NCBI RefSeq assembly: GCF_008064665.1
Contig: NZ_VRZA01000002.1
Span: 186,001 to 250,000, forward strand
DNA from: Parahaliea maris
Lineage (GTDB): Bacteria > Pseudomonadota > Gammaproteobacteria > Pseudomonadales > Halieaceae
Length of the DNA stretch: 64,000 bases
Direction of reading: 5' to 3'
The position numbers and the translations under genes are program-made. Position 1 is the first letter of the stretch. Every line of letters begins with the position of its first letter. The notes under the pieces are model-generated. The model was not told where the DNA came from, did no database searches, and worked only from the letters and a program-made list of their open reading frames with translations. Positions 17,369 to 23,901 of the stretch are shown in pieces.

Positions 17369-18128
17369 TCGCACTGTGCGCCGGGCACTGCCCGTGTTGA
17401 CACTGTTGAGCCTGATCCCCCTGTGGGAGCTGTGCTGCCGGCTGTTCGAGGTACCCACCTTTGTGCTGCCGGCTCCGTCCGACATTGCCCGGGCATTCGT
17501 CGAAGTCGAACCGGCGCGCTGGCTGGGCCACCTGTGGGCGACCCTGCGGGTGGCACTGGCGGGCTTCGCCATCTCGCTTGCCATCAGTATTCCACTGGCG
17601 GTGCTGATGGTGCGCTCGCGCTTTCTGTCGCAGACCCTGTATCCCCTGCTGGTGGTCATCCAGTCCACCCCCATCGTCGCCATTGCGCCCCTGATCATCG
17701 TGCTGTTCGGCACCGGTTGGGCACCGCGGCTGGCCATCACCAGCCTGATCACGTTTTTCCCGCTGGTGGTGTCGGCTACCACCGGGATGCTGGCTACACC
17801 GCAGGAGCTCATCGAGCTGTCCCGTTCCCTGCGCTCGTCGCCAACCCGTGAGATCTGGTACGTGCGCCTGCCCTACGCAATACCGCACCTGTTCAGCGGC
17901 ATGAAGGTGGCGGTCACCCTGGCCATTATCGGCGCGGTGGTGGCCGAGTTCGTGGCGGCGGAGGAGGGGCTGGGCTATTTCGTCCAGTTCTCCACTTCGT
18001 ATTTCAAAATTCCCCAGGCTTTTGCCGCGCTGCTGTTTCTGTCGGTGGTCAGCCTGGCACTGTTCAAGGGTGTGCAGTTACTGCAGGCCCTGCTGTTCCG
18101 CTGGAGTCTTCCGCGGGACAAAACCTGA
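17355..18128 (+). CDS. ABC importer permease
   Basis: Inner-membrane permease of the SsuC/TauC/ThiX type, 257 residues with about six membrane spans. The EAA-loop region that contacts the ATPase is visible as ELSRSLRSSPTREIWYVRLPYAIPHLFSGMKVA in shortened form (residues about 155-187), followed by GAVVAEFVAAEEGLGYFV, typical of the family. Starts inside the ATPase gene's 3' end (14-bp overlap). Completes a three-gene importer; a palindrome and two oxygenase genes follow. Confidence 0.92.
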   Translation: MPSLNRTVRRALPVLTLLSLIPLWELCCRLFEVPTFVLPAPSDIARAFVEVEPARWLGHLWATLRVALAGFAISLAISIPLAVLMVRSRFLSQTLYPLLVVIQSTPIVAIAPLIIVLFGTGWAPRLAITSLITFFPLVVSATTGMLATPQELIELSRSLRSSPTREIWYVRLPYAIPHLFSGMKVAVTLAIIGAVVAEFVAAEEGLGYFVQFSTSYFKIPQAFAALLFLSVVSLALFKGVQLLQALLFRWSLPRDKT

Positions 18129-18162
18129 GCGCCGCTCCTGATGGCTGCGACGACAGGTAAAC

Positions 18163-18180
18163 GGACCGCCCGGGCGGTCC
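18163..18180. repeat. Perfect 18-bp GC palindrome
   Basis: GGACCGCCC followed directly by GGGCGGTCC, between the ABC permease and the first oxygenase gene. RNA could form a strong hairpin but no T-run follows, so it is not a classical terminator. It may act as a processing or stability element between two expression units, or as a protein site. Confidence 0.6.
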
Positions 18181-18262
18181 ACAACGGAGTAGAAGCGGCA
18201 GGTCGATACCCGGCATTGCTCCATCGCAAATGCACGTGCAGTAATGCACAAGGAGCAAAACC

Positions 18263-19264
18263 ATGACTACAGAAACAGGCAGCAACGCAGTGTCGCTCAG
18301 CGAACTTGAGCTGGAGCGAAGCATCGGGGGAATGGGAGAAGAACTGGGCGATGCGGTCATTCCGCTGATCGATATGTCCGACTTCGACCAGCGCAAGCTG
18401 GAGATCGCCGACCAGCTCTGGGAGGCGGCGACCGGGGTGGGATTTTTCCAACTGGAGAACCACGGCTTGCCCCAGTCCGAGATCGATGCCGCTTTCGATG
18501 CCTCGGCGGATTTCTTCGGCCAGGCAGAGAGCTTCAAGGCGCGCTACCCACTCAAGGAGGGGCAGAATGCCGGCTGGGAGTACCAGGCCCAGGTGCGCCC
18601 GTCAGTGGGGGTGGCGGATCGCAAGGAGTCATATCAGTTGACCCTGCCGCGGATGGACGGGCTGTGGCCCGATGAGGAGATCCTGCCGCGTTTTCGACCG
18701 GATGTGCTGAACCTGGAATACAAGGCCTGGGAGCTGGGTATGCGGGTGTTGAGCTGCTTTGCTCTCAAGCTCGGATTCGAAGAGGACTTTTTTACCCGCG
18801 CCCATGATCGGGAGCAGGCGGACTACCAGAGTACCCTGCGCCTGCTGCACTACTTGCCGGTGCCGGAGGGCGCGAGCCTGCCTGCCAATGCCTGGCGGGC
18901 CGGCGCCCACACTGACTTCGACTGCCTTACCATGGTGTTCCAGAAGACCGGGCAGGGCGGTCTGCAGGTGTGTGCGGGCAAGGATGCCGCCCGCAGTCAG
19001 TCCTGGGCGCCGGTGGAACCACGGGACGGTATTCTTACCTGCAATATCGGCGATATGCTGATGCGTTGGAGCGATGACCGACTGAAATCGACCCTGCACC
19101 GGGTGCGGATGCCCCGTCCGGGGGAGTACGCTGGCTCGCGCTACAGCATCGCCTTTTTCTGCCAGGCCAACAGCGGGGCCGTCATCCAGGGTCCGCAAAA
19201 GGTCTATGAGCCGATTACCGCCGCGGACTACCTGCGTCTGCGCCTGCAGGCCAACTTTGGTTGA
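18263..19264 (+). CDS. 2-oxoglutarate/Fe(II) oxygenase, IPNS-type (first)
   Basis: Non-haem iron oxygenase of the isopenicillin N synthase-like family, 333 residues. The N-terminal DIOX_N region (VIPLIDMSDFDQ, GVGFFQLENHGLP) precedes the catalytic jelly roll, with iron ligands His216-x-Asp218 (AHTDFD) and His279 (STLHRVR), and the 2-oxoglutarate-binding pair Arg293/Ser295 (RYS). All catalytic residues are present. A strong ribosome-binding site (AAGGAG) precedes the ATG. A second family member follows 24 bp downstream. Expected chemistry is hydroxylation or oxidative demethylation; the substrate is unknown but probably arrives through the adjacent ABC importer. Confidence 0.9.
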   Translation: MTTETGSNAVSLSELELERSIGGMGEELGDAVIPLIDMSDFDQRKLEIADQLWEAATGVGFFQLENHGLPQSEIDAAFDASADFFGQAESFKARYPLKEGQNAGWEYQAQVRPSVGVADRKESYQLTLPRMDGLWPDEEILPRFRPDVLNLEYKAWELGMRVLSCFALKLGFEEDFFTRAHDREQADYQSTLRLLHYLPVPEGASLPANAWRAGAHTDFDCLTMVFQKTGQGGLQVCAGKDAARSQSWAPVEPRDGILTCNIGDMLMRWSDDRLKSTLHRVRMPRPGEYAGSRYSIAFFCQANSGAVIQGPQKVYEPITAADYLRLRLQANFG

Positions 19265-19288
19265 CCCGTTCAGGGGTAAGGACACCGT

Positions 19289-20203
19289 ATGGACATACCC
19301 GTTGTTGATTTTTCCACCTATGACCCCGCCTCGGCGGGGGCGATCGAGGCCCTCGCCCGTCAGGTGAAGGCCGCCCTTGGTGAGACCGGGTTCATGACGG
19401 TCATCAATAGCGGTGTTGATGAAGCGGCCATCAGCGGGGTGTTCGCCCGCAGCAGTGCGTTTTTTCGTCGTGACAGTGCCTTCAAGGAACGCTTCCTCTA
19501 CCGTGACGCGGGGGAAAACTTCGGTTACCAGGGGCTGGGGATGGAGAGCCTGGAGCCCGGCAAGCCGGGGGATCTCAAGGAGTCCTTCACCCTGCGCCTT
19601 AATAAAAATGCGCCCTTTGCCGACGAGCGCTGGCCCTCAGCCGAATTCCGCGACACCGTCACGGCGTTCTACGGCGAGTGCACCGCGGCGGCGAACCGCA
19701 TGCTTCACGTCATGGCCAGTGCATTCGCGCTTGCGCCGGACTATTTCAGCTCGACGGTGGGCGGCGAGAACGTCGCCCTGCGCCTGCTGCGCTATCCCGG
19801 CGGACAGGCGGTCGAGGAGGGCGGGGAACAATACGGTGCCGGTGCCCATACTGACTACGGGATTCTCACCCTGCTGTTCCAGCGTGATGTGGGAGGGCTG
19901 GAAGTGCAGGATCAGCAGGGAAACTGGCAGGCAGTGCCCTGTGTCCCGGGTGCGGTGGTTATCAATACCGGAGACCTCATGGAACACTGGACCAATGGCC
20001 GTTTCCGCTCCACGCTGCACCGTGTCAGGCCCATGACCACCTCACGGGAACGCTATTCAGTGGCGTTTTTTGTCGATCCCGACAGCGCGACGCTGGTCGA
20101 TGCCCTGCCGGCCTGCGTCGACGCGGCCAACCCTCTCCGCTATGCGCCCATTACTGCGGGAGAGCATATCCGGCGCAAACTCGAACGGACACACAATCAC
20201 TGA
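19289..20203 (+). CDS. 2-oxoglutarate/Fe(II) oxygenase, IPNS-type (second)
   Basis: Second IPNS-like dioxygenase, 304 residues, diverged from its neighbour. DIOX_N domain begins MDIPVVDFSTYD; catalytic ligands are His187-x-Asp189 (GAHTDYG) and His244 (STLHRVR), with Arg255/Ser257 (RYS) for 2-oxoglutarate. It starts 24 bp after the first oxygenase, so the pair is one operon. I recall an oxygenase of this family (PA0147) close to the 8-oxoguanine deaminase PA0142 in P. aeruginosa, which would support a purine-linked role; this should be confirmed. Two members in tandem may act in sequence on one compound. Confidence 0.9.
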   Translation: MDIPVVDFSTYDPASAGAIEALARQVKAALGETGFMTVINSGVDEAAISGVFARSSAFFRRDSAFKERFLYRDAGENFGYQGLGMESLEPGKPGDLKESFTLRLNKNAPFADERWPSAEFRDTVTAFYGECTAAANRMLHVMASAFALAPDYFSSTVGGENVALRLLRYPGGQAVEEGGEQYGAGAHTDYGILTLLFQRDVGGLEVQDQQGNWQAVPCVPGAVVINTGDLMEHWTNGRFRSTLHRVRPMTTSRERYSVAFFVDPDSATLVDALPACVDAANPLRYAPITAGEHIRRKLERTHNH

Positions 20204-20227
20204 CGCGAGGGGGTGCCACAGGGGAGG

Positions 20228-20263
20228 CGGCTGAGGCGCCCCCGGGCGCTGCCGTCTCAGCCG
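20228..20263. terminator. Hairpin between convergent oxygenase and globin genes
   Basis: CGGCTGAG (20228-20235) pairs with CTCAGCCG (20256-20263), and inside it GCGCCC (20236-20241) pairs with GGGCGC (20244-20249). It lies after the oxygenase stop and runs into the globin stop codon. A bidirectional transcription barrier is likely, though no long T-run is present on either strand. Confidence 0.5.
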
Positions 20264-20673
20264 ACGGCGATGACCCCGTCAGCCAGGGGAGTGCCACTTT
20301 CCTCCCGATTCTGGATGGCGGCGGCAATCCGCTGCAGGGGAATCTCGAGCATTTGTTTCAGCTCTTCACTGGCCCCCGTTTGCGCCAGGGCCTGGTTCAT
20401 GCACCACAACCACTCATCGCGTTCCACCGGGCCGATCCGGTAGGGGGCGTGGGGTTCGGTCATGCAGACCGAACCGTACTTGTTGGCGTACAGTGGCGGC
20501 CCGCCCATCCATCCCGTCAGGTATTCCGCCAGCTTTTCCTTCATGGGACCCAGGTCGGCGGCATGCATGCGCCTGATGGTGGCGGCTTCGGGCGCGCTGT
20601 CCATGATGTCGTAGAAGGCATTGCAGAGCTCGCGGATACCCGCTTCGCCCAGTAGTTGATAGGGTGTGCTCAT
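20257..20673 (-). CDS. Group II truncated haemoglobin
   Basis: Small 2-over-2 globin, 138 residues, of the trHbO/group II type. The signature region is EPHAPYRIGPVERDEWLWCM: proximal His, then Trp at the position conserved in group II. An N-terminal PYQLLGEAGIRELCNAFYDIM helix pair and KLAEYLTGWMGGPPLY (helix E region) also match. Binds O2 or NO and may protect or supply oxygen-dependent enzymes. It converges on the two dioxygenase genes but is read on the other strand, so co-regulation is not shown. Confidence 0.9.
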   Translation of the reverse strand: MSTPYQLLGEAGIRELCNAFYDIMDSAPEAATIRRMHAADLGPMKEKLAEYLTGWMGGPPLYANKYGSVCMTEPHAPYRIGPVERDEWLWCMNQALAQTGASEELKQMLEIPLQRIAAAIQNREESGTPLADGVIAVG

Positions 20674-20899
20674 GGTCTGATGTCCGGGTGAGCCCGGCCT
20701 GTGTTCGAATGCCCTGTGTTTTTAGCATACTTCGCCCCGGCAGGTCTCATTGCGGGCTCAATCTTCCGCACCAGCCCGGGTATTCCTGTGGTTATTGGAC
20801 ACGCCGTCCTCTCCATAACCTGTGTACCATGGGCTCAGTTGCTACACCCTTATTTGGCGATGTCTGTGCGAGGCAGGCCATCCAGATGTGCGAGGTATT

Positions 20900-21466
20900 A
20901 TGTTCCGCCTGACTTGCTGTGCACTGTTGCTCTGGTGCTGCGCCACGCTGGTGCCGCTGGCCCGGGCCCAGGATTCCACCGGAGAGGAGGTATGGATTGC
21001 CGTGGACACGGCGGCACTGCGGTTGTCCGTCATGCGCGGCAAACACACCCTGCGTCGGTTCGACAATATAGCCATCGGCAGCAACGGGGTGACGCGGGAC
21101 AAACGCCGCGGTGATGAGAAAACCCCCCTCGGGGAGTTTCACCTGACCGAAATCCGCACCAGCGAGCGTTTCGACTGGTTCCTCGGCTTCGACTACCCAA
21201 CCCTCGCTATCGCCGAGAGGGCCTGGCGCAAGGGCGGCATCGGCGATGGGGCCTATGCCGCCATCCGCACGGCCTGGCGGAGCGGGGAACCCCCGCCCCA
21301 GGACACTGTACTCGGGGGCCACCTGGGGATACACGGCCTGGGGCGCGGCAACCTGGAGGTGCACCTCACGGTGAACTGGACCAATGGCTGCATTGCCCTG
21401 ACCAACGAGCAGGTGCTTGAGCTGGTGGAACTGGTGTATCCCGGCACCCGGGTAACGGTCTATTGA
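20900..21466 (+). CDS. L,D-transpeptidase family protein (variant active site)
   Basis: Exported YkuD-domain protein, 188 residues from ATG 20900, chosen because it starts a signal peptide (MFRLTCCALLLWCCATLVPL, cleavage near ARA/QD); a frame start at 20822 adds unrelated sequence. Active-site region: LGIHGLG, then WTNGCIALTN, where the usual SHGC-R motif is changed to TNGC-A. The catalytic Cys and upstream His are kept. This variant occurs in ErfK/YafK-like proteins. It lies just before an Lpp-like gene. Likely acts on peptidoglycan in the periplasm; the exact reaction is not readable. Confidence 0.85.
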   Translation: MFRLTCCALLLWCCATLVPLARAQDSTGEEVWIAVDTAALRLSVMRGKHTLRRFDNIAIGSNGVTRDKRRGDEKTPLGEFHLTEIRTSERFDWFLGFDYPTLAIAERAWRKGGIGDGAYAAIRTAWRSGEPPPQDTVLGGHLGIHGLGRGNLEVHLTVNWTNGCIALTNEQVLELVELVYPGTRVTVY

Positions 21467-21555
21467 ACTGTTTCAATCCGCTGTGGACTATACTGTGGGA
21501 GCGCTGCGGGCTGAGCCGCTGGCGCCCGATCAATATCAAGAATGGAGATCTGTTT

Positions 21556-21843
21556 ATGCCCGGTAAATTCAAGACCGCCGTCCTGCTCACGTCCGCTGTT
21601 GCCTTTGCGGGCCTCACGGGCTGCGCTTCAACTTCGGACCTGGAGGCCCTGCAAGCGGAAGTGCAGAAGGCGAACGATACCGCTGCCAAGGCCGCTGCGG
21701 ACGCGGCCGCCGCCAAACGTGATGCCGCCGATGCCAAGGCGCTGGCGCAGCAGGCGAACAGCACCGCCCAGCAGGCCAATACCACTGCCAGCGAAACCAG
21801 CGAAAAGCTGGACCGCATGTTCAAGAAGTCCATGTCCAAATAG
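21556..21843 (+). CDS. Lpp/OprI-like outer-membrane lipoprotein
   Basis: 95-residue lipoprotein from ATG 21556 (GGAG ribosome-binding site 8 bp upstream). Signal peptide ends in the lipobox LTGC, so lipidation at the Cys near residue 21. The mature part is an Ala-rich heptad helix (NDTAAKAAADAAAAKRDAAD...) forming an alanine-zipper trimer as in Pseudomonas OprI. It ends KKSMSK: the C-terminal Lys is the residue L,D-transpeptidases link to peptidoglycan in Lpp. Flanked on both sides by L,D-transpeptidase genes. Probably tethers the outer membrane to the wall. Confidence 0.9.
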   Translation: MPGKFKTAVLLTSAVAFAGLTGCASTSDLEALQAEVQKANDTAAKAAADAAAAKRDAADAKALAQQANSTAQQANTTASETSEKLDRMFKKSMSK

Positions 21844-21873
21844 CCTCTGCCCGCCCTCCCGGCGGACGGGGGC

Positions 21874-22782
21874 TCAGTCCAGGGATATCCTGACCGGTAT
21901 GCCTGTCTGGGCCTCGATTGCCGCCTGGATGGCGCGGTTGTCGAGCCGGACCCAGCGTCCGGTTCGCGCCCCCTCGATGGCACTGGACACGGCCTGGGTC
22001 AGCAGCCCCGGGTCGTCCCGGTCCTCCTCCAGTGGCGGATGTACCTCCAGATAGAGCACGTCGTCGAGCCAGCCAGCCTTGGCCGGTTGATTGACGATAT
22101 GCACGGGGGTGTTGGCCGCTACCAGCGGGAACAACTCCTCAATGTCCTCCGGCAGCATCCTCACGCAGCCGTGGGAGACCCGCATGCCAACGCCAAAAGA
22201 CTTGTTGGTGCCGTGAATCAGGTAGCTGGGCAGTGCCAGGTAAATGGCGTAGTCCCCTAGCGGGTTATCCGGGCCGGGCGGTACCACCCTGGGCAAGGGG
22301 TCGCCAGCTTCGGCGTGTTCCTTCCTGACGGACTCTGGCGGCGTCCAGGTGGGCCCTTTCTTTTTCGATACCACCCGGGTTTTGCCCAGGGGGGTGGCCC
22401 AGTCCATACGGCCGATACTGGCGGGGTAGGTGTGCACCTTCGGGGCTTCCCCCTCTGCCGCTTGCGGGTAGTAGTACAGGCGCATTTCCGGGAGGTTGAG
22501 TACCAGTCCGTGGTAGGACGCAACCGGCAGGACAAATTGGGAGGGGATTACCACCGGTGTGCCTTCGCCCGGCAGCCAGCGGTCCACATCGGGGTTGGCG
22601 CGCAGGATTTCCTCCTGGCCGATGTCCAGCAGGCGTGCAATATCCAGCAGGGTATCCTCGTGCCGGGCGGGCACGGTGACGGTTTCGCCGATGAGGTCAT
22701 CACCTACCGGTGGCAGGGGGTAGATCGCGGCGCTGGCGGGCAGGGCGAACAGGAGGCTCAGGGCCAGGGTAAATCGAAACAT
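21874..22782 (-). CDS. L,D-transpeptidase with LysM-like region (ErfK/YbiS type)
   Basis: Periplasmic transpeptidase of 302 residues from ATG 22782, which begins the signal peptide MFRFTLALSLLFALPASA; the longer frame upstream lacks one. A LysM-like segment (DTLLDIARLLDIGQEEILRA) precedes the YkuD domain (LVLNLPEMRLYYYP; PLGKTRVV; SYLIHGTNKSFGVGMRVSHG with the catalytic SHGCVRM). E. coli relatives ErfK/YbiS/YcfS attach Lpp to meso-diaminopimelate. The neighbouring Lpp-like lipoprotein with C-terminal Lys, encoded convergently, is the obvious substrate. Confidence 0.93.
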   Translation of the reverse strand: MFRFTLALSLLFALPASAAIYPLPPVGDDLIGETVTVPARHEDTLLDIARLLDIGQEEILRANPDVDRWLPGEGTPVVIPSQFVLPVASYHGLVLNLPEMRLYYYPQAAEGEAPKVHTYPASIGRMDWATPLGKTRVVSKKKGPTWTPPESVRKEHAEAGDPLPRVVPPGPDNPLGDYAIYLALPSYLIHGTNKSFGVGMRVSHGCVRMLPEDIEELFPLVAANTPVHIVNQPAKAGWLDDVLYLEVHPPLEEDRDDPGLLTQAVSSAIEGARTGRWVRLDNRAIQAAIEAQTGIPVRISLD

Positions 22783-22909
22783 GGATAAAACTGCTGGCAG
22801 GTGGCTTGCGGGATGGAATCCCGGTCGTTGTTTGCTTCTCGATACCCATGATAGCGGGGCACCCGGCACAGAAAAACCCGCCGTCCCGTTTATCCGGTAG
22901 ACTTGCGCC

Positions 22910-23587
22910 ATGAGTGCAACACGTACCGTCATCCGCCAGGGCATTATCGACGGGCTGCCGATTTTCCTGCCGGCTGTCCCGTTTACCCTGGTGCTCGCCA
23001 TTGCGATTCTCGAGTCCGGCATGCTCCCCTTTGTCGGTTGGAGCAGTTCGCCGGTGGTTTACGGCGGTGCCGCGCAACTGACCCTGATCACCCTGCTTGG
23101 GGACGGTGTCGCCATGGCGGCCGCGGTCACCGCAGCCCTGATCGTGAATGCCCGGCACCTGATGTACTCGGCGGCAATGGCGCCGACCTTTCAGCGCCAG
23201 CCGGGCTGGTTCCGCTGGCTTGGCTCCTACTTTCTGATCGACCAGGTCTTCGCCCTGGCCATCCCGCGAATCAACGACGATCCGCACCTGTTCCGCGCCT
23301 ATTACCTCAGCGTGGGGCTGACCTTCTGGGTCTGCTGGCTGGTCTTTACCGGGGCCGCGCTGATCATGGGGCCGGTCATTCCCGAGGCCTGGGGGTTCGG
23401 CTTTGCAGTACCCGTTATGTTCATGGGCCTGCTGGTGACGGGCATCGACCGCTGGCACAAGGCCGCTGCCGCCCTCATTGCCGCGTTGGCCACCCTGCTG
23501 GCGGCTGATCTGCCACACCGCGCCGGCCTGCTGGTGGGCGCGGTGGCGGGGGTGCTCGCGGGCCTGATTCTGGATCGCCGCCGATGA
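22910..23587 (+). CDS. azlC: AzlC-family branched-chain amino acid exporter subunit
   Basis: Inner-membrane protein, 225 residues, with about seven spans. Family pattern: GIIDGLPIFLPAVPFTLVLA, SSPVVYGGAAQLTLITLL and NARHLMYSAAMAP. AzlC works with AzlD in branched-chain amino acid efflux. The stop overlaps the azlD start (ATGA), fixing the pair as an operon. Specificity beyond the family is not visible. Confidence 0.93.
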   Translation: MSATRTVIRQGIIDGLPIFLPAVPFTLVLAIAILESGMLPFVGWSSSPVVYGGAAQLTLITLLGDGVAMAAAVTAALIVNARHLMYSAAMAPTFQRQPGWFRWLGSYFLIDQVFALAIPRINDDPHLFRAYYLSVGLTFWVCWLVFTGAALIMGPVIPEAWGFGFAVPVMFMGLLVTGIDRWHKAAAALIAALATLLAADLPHRAGLLVGAVAGVLAGLILDRRR

Positions 23588-23895
23588 GCGCTCTTATCGC
23601 CATTGTCATCACCGGTCTCGGCACCTATTTCAGCCGGGCGGTGTTCATCATCGCCCTCGCCAACCGCCATATCCCGCCCCAGTTGCGACTGGCCATGGAG
23701 TACGTGGGCCCCTCTGTCATGGCGGCACTGGTAGTCACCATGCTGGTGACGCCGGAGGGCGAGGTGGCACTGGGTGCGCCGGAGGGGCTGGCGCTGCTGA
23801 CGGCGGCGCTGGTGGTGTGGCGAACCCGCAATCACCTGCTCACGATTGTGTTGGCGATGACCGTATTCTGGAGCCTGCGGGCGGTGCTGGGTTAA
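23584..23895 (+). CDS. azlD: AzlD-family branched-chain amino acid exporter subunit
   Basis: Small membrane partner of AzlC, 103 residues, about four spans. Starts MSALIAIVITGLGTYFSRAV and contains LRLAMEYVGPSVMAALVV, the usual AzlD pattern. Overlaps azlC by 4 bp; ends 6 bp before the convergent GGDEF gene's stop. Confidence 0.92.
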   Translation: MSALIAIVITGLGTYFSRAVFIIALANRHIPPQLRLAMEYVGPSVMAALVVTMLVTPEGEVALGAPEGLALLTAALVVWRTRNHLLTIVLAMTVFWSLRAVLG

Positions 23896-23901
23896 CCGGG
23901 G

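Noticed and set aside
21845-21875. Possible terminator after the Lpp-like gene (CCGCC/GGCGG)
   Set aside because: Five-base stem and no T-run; too weak to call although a terminator is expected for such a gene.
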